A DNA stretch of 64,000 bases from Ariolimax columbianus (taxonomy: Eukaryota > Mollusca > Gastropoda > Stylommatophora > Arionidae), in the NCBI GenBank assembly GCA_036924085.1, contig JAVGWX010000002.1:151221571-151285570 (forward strand), in the 5' to 3' direction. The number at the start of each line of letters is the position of its first letter. The stretch's first letter is position 1. This document shows positions 57,890-64,000 of the stretch, in pieces. The translations under genes and the position numbers were made by a program. Under the pieces are notes generated by a model. That model did not search any database. It had not been told where the DNA came from and was given only the letters and a program-made list of their open reading frames with translations.

Positions 57890-59280
57890 ACATTACGCCA
57901 GAAACACAGAACGTATGAAACCAACTGACTAATTCAACAAAAAGCAAATCAGATGTTAAATGGTGCACTTCACGTTTATTCGTTGTACTGGAAAGGATGT
58001 GTATGACCAACACTGGAATACGGCATGGGTGCCTTTGCAACAGCGGCAAAGACGAACCTAAAGAAACTAGACATGGCACAGAATATCGGACTCAATATTA
58101 TTACCTGAAGTCTGAGAAGCACTCGAGTTAGAGAACTCGAGACGGTAACAGACCACCAGGGCCTCTATGATCGCAGAGTTTGAAAAATACTAAAACTGAC
58201 AGAAAAATACTAGCGCGTAAATAAACATCCAGTGCAGAAAAAGTCTATGATTTAAGAAAAATAACGCATAAAAAGAACACGCTTCAACCATCTATCACAC
58301 GTCCTAACAGTAAGAAACAGTGACATATCAACATGTCCAACGACTTGGGAATTGATACAGTCCCGCAGCTCAACTTCACGGTAGAAGCAAAATGGGAGAA
58401 GAATCAGACAATTTTTGAGAGAAAAAAACCTAAACCATATTGGAAACGCCTATCCTCAGCCCACGTGGACGCACGTCTACACATACGGATCATCAGAGGA
58501 AGCATTGAGGAAAGGAGGGGCTCGACTCGTCATACTTCTACAGCATGGAACCATTATAAGGATAGCAAGTGCTGCCGGGAAGCCCTCGACAAATCTAAGA
58601 ATAGAGCAGCAGGCAATAAAGGAAGCAGTCAACCTATCAGATTAAAAAGGGTTAAAATATAACAGAATAGTTTTCTTGTGTGACTGCATGGAAAATGAGA
58701 ACCACAATATGGTATGGAAAAGGAACTGATATGTCAGCTAAATAAACTTTCAGACCACAATAAAATCACTCCTCGGTGGATTCCAGCTTACTGTGGCATA
58801 CCAGGAAATGACTGGCCGGGCGATTGGGTAGGGAGGCAAGACAAAAAGAACAATTCCCCTACCAAGTGTCACTGCCAGAAGTCAGGGCACATTTCAGAAC
58901 ACACTATGAACAACTGTGGACAGAGAGAGCAAACAGCAAATACCCACATATCCCAATAAATAGAATGAATTTGAAACATTATACCACATTTTTCGCCTCA
59001 GAACAGGTCATTGCAGACTAAATGCACACATTCATAAAATGAAAGCTGCACAGACTGCACAATGCACATGTCAGAGAGGACCCCGGACTCCAGAACACAT
59101 CCGGCGAATATGTCCACGGCACCAAGACTCCAGTAAGAAGATCTGGCCTGAGGAAAAAAGCATACGACAAACTGTGGATAACCATTGATGGCCTGCGACT
59201 GATGTGTCACTTCATGGAGGCGGTACATCTGGTGGCATAAAACGAGCATTCGAAACCGGACACGAAGGAGAAGAAGAAGT
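57890..59280 (+). mobile_element. Decayed LINE (RT end, RNase H, Cys motif) related to copy 1
   Basis: Broken plus-strand frames give NIGLNIIT, RELETVTDHQGLYDRR, THVYTYGSSEEALRKGGARL (RNase H, first acidic motif altered), WIPAYCGIPGNDWPGDWVGR, FRLRTGHCRL-like text near 59000 and CTCQRGPRTPEHIRRICPRH. It ends CACGAAGGAGAAGAAGAAG. Order and tail match LINE copies 1 and 2, but it is much older. It splits the outer, diverged part of the 32-bp array. Confidence 0.85.
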
Positions 59281-59830
59281 ACTGGATAGGGATACTTTGA
59301 TCACTCTTGTCGTTTACCGAGTCAGGTAGGTCATTTGTGACGTCTACGAGCCCAATTAGAATATATTCTAGCCGTCTACAGGGTCACTAAATTATTATTG
59401 TCGTCTATGGGACCAAATATACGTTTTTTATGGTCGTTTACACCAACTAGCTAATTTGTCCAAATGTGTCGACCACGAAAGCATGTAGGTCGTTTATGTG
59501 GTCCACGGGGTCACTAAGATTATTATTGTCGTGTACGGGCTCTATCAGCTAATTCTTGTCGTCTATAGTGCCACATAGATCATTAATATGGCCTTCATCT
59601 TAATATACTCAAAAACTAGAGCAAAGTAGGTCCGCATCCTGTTAGGCGCCATTTATTCTGCTCTAAACAAACCATCGAACTATGGCCAGTGTTATGTCAT
59701 GTCACAGTCAGTCGCCTCTTACGACATGGTCTCTGTGAGGCAATGGTGCTATTCTTGTCCTTGTCACTTAGATCATTCTTGACCTCTGTGGGGCCACTGA
59801 GATCATCCATGTCGTTCACAAGTGGCCCTT
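59281..59830. repeat. Highly diverged outer units of the 32-bp array
   Basis: Repeated TTGTCGTCTAC.GGGTCACTAAGAT and CACTTAGATCATTCTTGACC motifs at roughly unit spacing link this to the array to the left. Confidence 0.65.
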
Positions 59831-61769
59831 TGCCAATATTTTGAGACAATCTACTTCTTCAGACCAGCGAAATGAAGCAAAAGAGCCTAACTAATTAGCT
59901 TTCATTTCGCGCTAATGAAATTTCCTTTTATGATCCTAAATGTGCGGCTAAATGTGATATTTGAGACAGGCATCTGAGAAGATGTAAGATTTTGAATAAT
60001 TCAATTATTGTAACTTTTACTGGGCATGTCAACCACGCTCTGAGCTCCACCAGTGTCGACACAGGAAACTTTTTTTTTATTGCCATAAAAAACAGCCGTC
60101 AAGAATGAAGTGTAAGGAACTCATTTGACTAGCTCATGCGTGGATGTTGATGCAGTATCGACCAGCTGCCATATTTGTTGAGTAGACTACATTGTTAAAT
60201 TGAATGACTATGTCAGTTTCCATTTTTTTTAATGCACGCTCAGCCGAGAGGTCAGTGTAATTGTGTCCCAGTTTTTGTGGGGATTCTGGTTTTATGTAAA
60301 TTGAGCTTGTGCACATGTTTCTCCTCCTATTCGTATTATCGGTGTCAGGGATATTGTATTTTAGATCAGGTAAGCAGCGAATCTGATTTAATTGTAAGTG
60401 TGTAGGCAATTAAATATGTTTTGTCTTCATTTGTGTAAGAGAAGCGTGTTTGTCAATCATCTCTTTGGCCGGAGTTGCCATGCTGTGCCAGAGAAGCGTG
60501 TTTGTCAATAATTTCTTTGACCTGAGCTGCTAATCTGCTTTGCTACTGTATTCTTTTTTCTGGACCATTATGCATCTAACACAATAGGTTACCGTCGTGT
60601 CTCTTGTCTTGATAAGCTTACAGACGAATCTCTCGCACGTTCTCAATTGCCTGACTTTTATTTAAATGTTCCTTATCTCTAATAGGTTTGCATTGTTTTG
60701 ATCTTGTTATAAACCGCAATGGCCAATTTTGAGTAGAGTTGTTTTTATTGAAGATTAACTGATGTTGCCAGACTGAGATGTACTCAACCAGCACAGTTGG
60801 TATTCTACATGCATACTATATCTTTAGACACTGTTTATCCACAGCCCATGTGGTGTATGCACTTTATTCTTCCTGGACAGAGCACAACTTTGCCCTCAGT
60901 TGTTGAGATATTATTTATCAGTTACGGGCGGCATAATTACTGAGGATAACGGCAATGTAGAATTTCAGCACAGGGCAGATATCTGATACGAGGGTTATTA
61001 AAGCGAAAATGCGAAATTAAAGTTATTAGAATACCATGATCAGCAAACAAGAAAAACACAGACGTCCTAAAAGAGCTGGGAAAATAACGAGATTTGTTGA
61101 TACACAGTATTACATCTATGTGGCCACATCAAACTACAGTTTGGAAAATAACTATTCTGGAAAGTAGGCCATATTGAGGGTAACATCGATAGTCGACATT
61201 AATAATGTTCTAAAGGTGACGGGGACGCAGGCTACATAACTAGCTAGTTCGAGAGTATAACATGGCGGCTGTAATGAGATCGACGTTCTAAAATTGACAT
61301 GCTTCATGATGATGATGGGACATAATAATTGCATGTCATGATCATGCCGCGGATGATGACACCTACGCTCTGATAAATCGGCCATCCATGGATTTATTAT
61401 TAATCATTAGATTGCATTAAATTGACATCAAACGTGAGTCGGTAAGGGAGAGGTCATTTAGAAGATGGAAGAAGAGGTGTACACCAGGCAAGCTACTGTA
61501 ACCTTCCGTTTTAATAAATGTTCGCATTTACTGAGAGAAACTGCGCATCTATTGGTAATTCAAGATTGCAATGGTGTCAATTCTGGGTGACATGTCAGTA
61601 AATGTACTGCGTTGAGCAGTCTGAATCCTTGCTTCGTTGGCTTCCCTTCCTTAACTAGAAATCATGCATACATGTTCGTTTGAGTAGACACCAGCTGTAT
61701 GGCTTTCATACAACCTCGCTGATTTCTTCATTCATGCTCCTACTATGTTACATAATGATCTCTCAGGAT
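59831..61769. other. No gene seen; 51-bp direct duplication
   Basis: AGAGAAGCGTGTTTGTCAAT occurs at about 60438 and 60490 with 50 bp of shared context. The rest is AT-rich without recognised features. Confidence 0.5.
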
Positions 61770-62110
61770 CTCACGATCTCTCTTGCTCTTTCCTTTACTC
61801 ATACACAATCTATTCTATCATTTCCTACGGTTTTACTTTCCTGCTTTGTTCATCCTCACATTCCTCTTTCTCACTCCGTCCTACTCTCTCAGTCTCATTC
61901 TGTCATTCCTTTATGTCAGCCTTTAACTCTATCCAAATCCATTCCTTTATTCACTAATTTGCACTCTCTCACGCTCCCACTCTTCATCTACCTCTCAATC
62001 ACCCCATCTCCCTCTCAATCTATCTTCCCCCTCCCTACCTTCCTCCTAATCACTCAATGCCACACTACTTCACTCTGTTGTCGTCGGCTTATCGATTCTC
62101 TCATCTCTGC
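61770..62110. repeat. CT-rich low-complexity stretch
   Basis: Strongly pyrimidine-biased on the plus strand. The 173-codon Ser/Leu-rich ORF here is an artefact of composition. Confidence 0.7.
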
Positions 62111-62480
62111 TCCCCTCTTTACCTCTCGTTCCGACTTTAGACCTCTAATTCAAAGGTCATTACGATCGGGGCATCAAATAGATTACATCCAAGTTGAATA
62201 ACTGTATTTCTCTATTGCATTGCTTTGGCTTGACTTTTCTTGAGAAACCATGCAACACTTGTCAACTCCCGCGTCCCGTAGCATGTCTTCTGTTTCTTTT
62301 TTTTCCCCTTCTTGTTGTTCTTGGTCTCACTTTTTCTTCATTATTACTTCATAATAACTTGTTCTAAATTCTTTGATATCCTTTTTTGCTATCGTCTTAT
62401 TCTTCTCCATCACCTTTTTCTGGTATAATTATTACTTCTCCAACGATTACTTTTTCTATTACATATTCCGCTTTTTTACC
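62111..62480. other. No gene seen
   Basis: T-rich, no recognised feature. Confidence 0.5.
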
Positions 62481-62483
62481 TTC

Positions 62484-62509
62484 TACTACTACTACTACCA
62501 CTACTACTG

Positions 62510-62545
<36 letters not shown>

Positions 62546-62726
62546 ATACTACTACTACTATTACAACGACTACCACTACTAATTATATTATTAATTTTAC
62601 TATTACTATTGCTACAACTAATACTGCTAATACTACTACTACTATAACGGAACGTACGAATAAAACTACTACTACTACTACTACTAGTGAGCCTAATAAT
62701 ACTTCTACTTCTTCAACTTTTACTAC
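62484..62726. repeat. (ACT)n trinucleotide array, left
   Basis: Imperfect TAC/ACT repeats. The poly-Thr ORF is an artefact. Confidence 0.95.
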
Positions 62727-63060
62727 TCCGAGGTATCTTCAAAAAGTTCCCTGAATTAGTGGATTGTATAGAAATATGATATAATAGATCTGTCTACACT
62801 AAATTTCCTTTAAAGTAGCTCCCTTCGGCAACAACATACTTTCGCCAACGTGCATACAGCTGCGGAAACATCCGCGGAACCCATTCTTTGACACCTCTCA
62901 GCTGTCGTGTCGCATTGGTCGTAGCATCCTGAGCATCCCTGAATTGCTGTCACTTTAGTGCCGATTTCAGTCAAGAGAACAAAAATCAGCCGGTTACATA
63001 ATCTGGAGGATGTTCTAAGGTAATCACATTGTGCTTTACGAGGTACTGCTTCAATAAATC
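62727..63060 (-). mobile_element. Mariner transposase C-terminal fragment with 3' end
   Basis: The minus strand reads FLKQYLVKHNVITLEHPPDY (family: TLEHPPYSPDL), FLFS.LKSALK.QQFRDAQD with two stops, TNATRQLRGVKEW and LYARWRKYVVAEGSYFKGN, the end of a mariner transposase. GAGGTATCTTCAAAAAGTTC at 62731-62750 looks like the 3' terminal repeat. The DNA-binding half is absent; the fragment lies between two (ACT)n arrays. Confidence 0.86.
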
Positions 63061-63372
63061 TACCACTACTACTACTACTATTATAATGTATTCTGCTGCT
63101 ACTACCGCTATTACTACTACCTCTACTTCCACTATTACTACTTCTAGTAATATTATAACTACTGACGTTATCGCTGTTACTGCTGCTGCTACTACTACAA
63201 TTATTGCAGCCACTACTACTACTGCTACTGATACTAATAATGCTGCTACTACTACTACTATTACTACATCTACTATTACTTATACTATTACTGCTGGTGC
63301 CGCTGCTAATATTACTGTTATTGTAACTGTAACTGTTATTAATAATACTACTACTACTACAACTACTACTAG

Positions 63373-63404
<32 letters not shown>

Positions 63405-63465
63405 GTAGCAGTACTACTACACCTGCTACTACTACTACTATTTCTACTACTACCCCTTCTACTGC
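63061..63465. repeat. (ACT)n trinucleotide array, right
   Basis: Same trinucleotide as on the left of the mariner fragment, with GCT variants in the middle. Confidence 0.94.
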
Positions 63466-64000
63466 TGTTCTTTTTCGTCCATCACGACAGATGGCAACCT
63501 TTCCTTTGTTTGTTTAACCAGTCGTTTCAGTTGAGCATTCACTAAGTCGGAGTTGTGGATAGGTGTGAAGATGGCTGACGAGTCCGATATAATAATTATA
63601 ATAATTTTGAGGTAGGCGTCAAATGCCCGTTGCGTCGCTTGACGACTACCATGTCCAACTGCTGAGGCTGTGTTCATGCGTAGCGTGTCGACCGAAATCC
63701 CTGCAGACTCCCCGGGTGGAGCCATGTACTCCGCAACCTTGGGATGAGAACTGCAAGGAATGTGTTAGACCAATGTTTGTGTCAAACTTTCCGTGTCTGC
63801 GCATGTCAAGCTCCCTGTTTGTACATGTATCGCAGTCGAGACTGCTGATTGTGTCCACCTTTTGTCAGCTTGACCCTGCAAATACAAGGTTTAGAGAGGT
63901 ATAGTGTAACCTACGGTGGAGGGAGGGCGGGCAGGAGGAAGTCGGCTTCAGTCCGAGCAGAAAGGTCCTTGAAAAGTGATAATCTGGACTGAATTCTTGT
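63466..64000. other. No gene seen
   Basis: A minus-strand stretch near 63600-63730 ends in an ATTATTATA-type run and could be the 3' end of a retroelement, but no family motif is visible. The rest is moderate-GC sequence. Confidence 0.35.

Noticed and set aside
60438..60545. RNase H remnant on the minus strand
   Set aside because: Only AKQ-like fragments were visible and no second RNase H motif could be placed.
61680..62201. 173-codon Ser/Leu-rich ORF
   Set aside because: It is produced by CT-rich low-complexity sequence and lacks splice signals or family motifs.
62386..63517. Poly-threonine ORFs
   Set aside because: They are translations of (ACT)n arrays.

Overview
The window looks like nuclear DNA of an invertebrate animal, most plausibly a mollusc (lineage inferred, not proven). 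It is AT-rich, has GT-AG spliced exons of one recognisable host gene, APE-type LINEs, a tRNA-derived SINE family, mariner remnants, long (TA)n and (CT)n tracts and many minisatellites of 18-64 bp. Nothing looks prokaryotic or operon-like.

Host gene: three minus-strand exons (8202-8325, 5321-5466, 300-380) form the 5' part of a flavin-containing monooxygenase (FMO) gene that runs off the left edge. Exon phases agree and each junction has GT/AG. Intron 1 (2.7 kb) holds a 36-bp minisatellite split by a long (TA)n. Intron 2 (4.9 kb) holds a nearly complete LINE (979-4590) in the same orientation, broken by a single in-frame stop. Two other exon-like segments (23235-23408 minus, 50432-50589 plus) remain unassigned.

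Mobile DNA dominates the rest. There are at least four LINE lineages: a (GAA)n-tailed EN-RT-RNase H family (979-4590, 24236-25318, related copy 57890-59280), a zinc-finger-ended EN-RT family (21375-21660, 46900-47600, 53942-56599), and several decayed RT or RNase H pieces (4590-4825, 10040-10720, 16050-16880, 32200-33560, 34480-35115, 44290-44655). A 5.6-kb LTR element (25345-30983) has about 99 percent identical LTRs and a 4-bp target duplication, but encodes only a zinc-knuckle/coiled-coil protein and no pol. tRNA-SINE copies lie at 20021 and 45261, and mariner fragments at 19340 and 62727.

Unusual structures: a 1.3-kb patchwork of 18S and 28S rRNA fragments joined directly and partly duplicated in tandem (17403-18690); a decayed RT in which a 36-bp, 12-codon segment is repeated ten times in perfect register (33111-33470); and minisatellite arrays (30 bp at 38995-40760, 32 bp at 53625-59830) that were later split by retroelements with visible target duplications. 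The remaining intervals are AT-rich sequence with no gene I can support.
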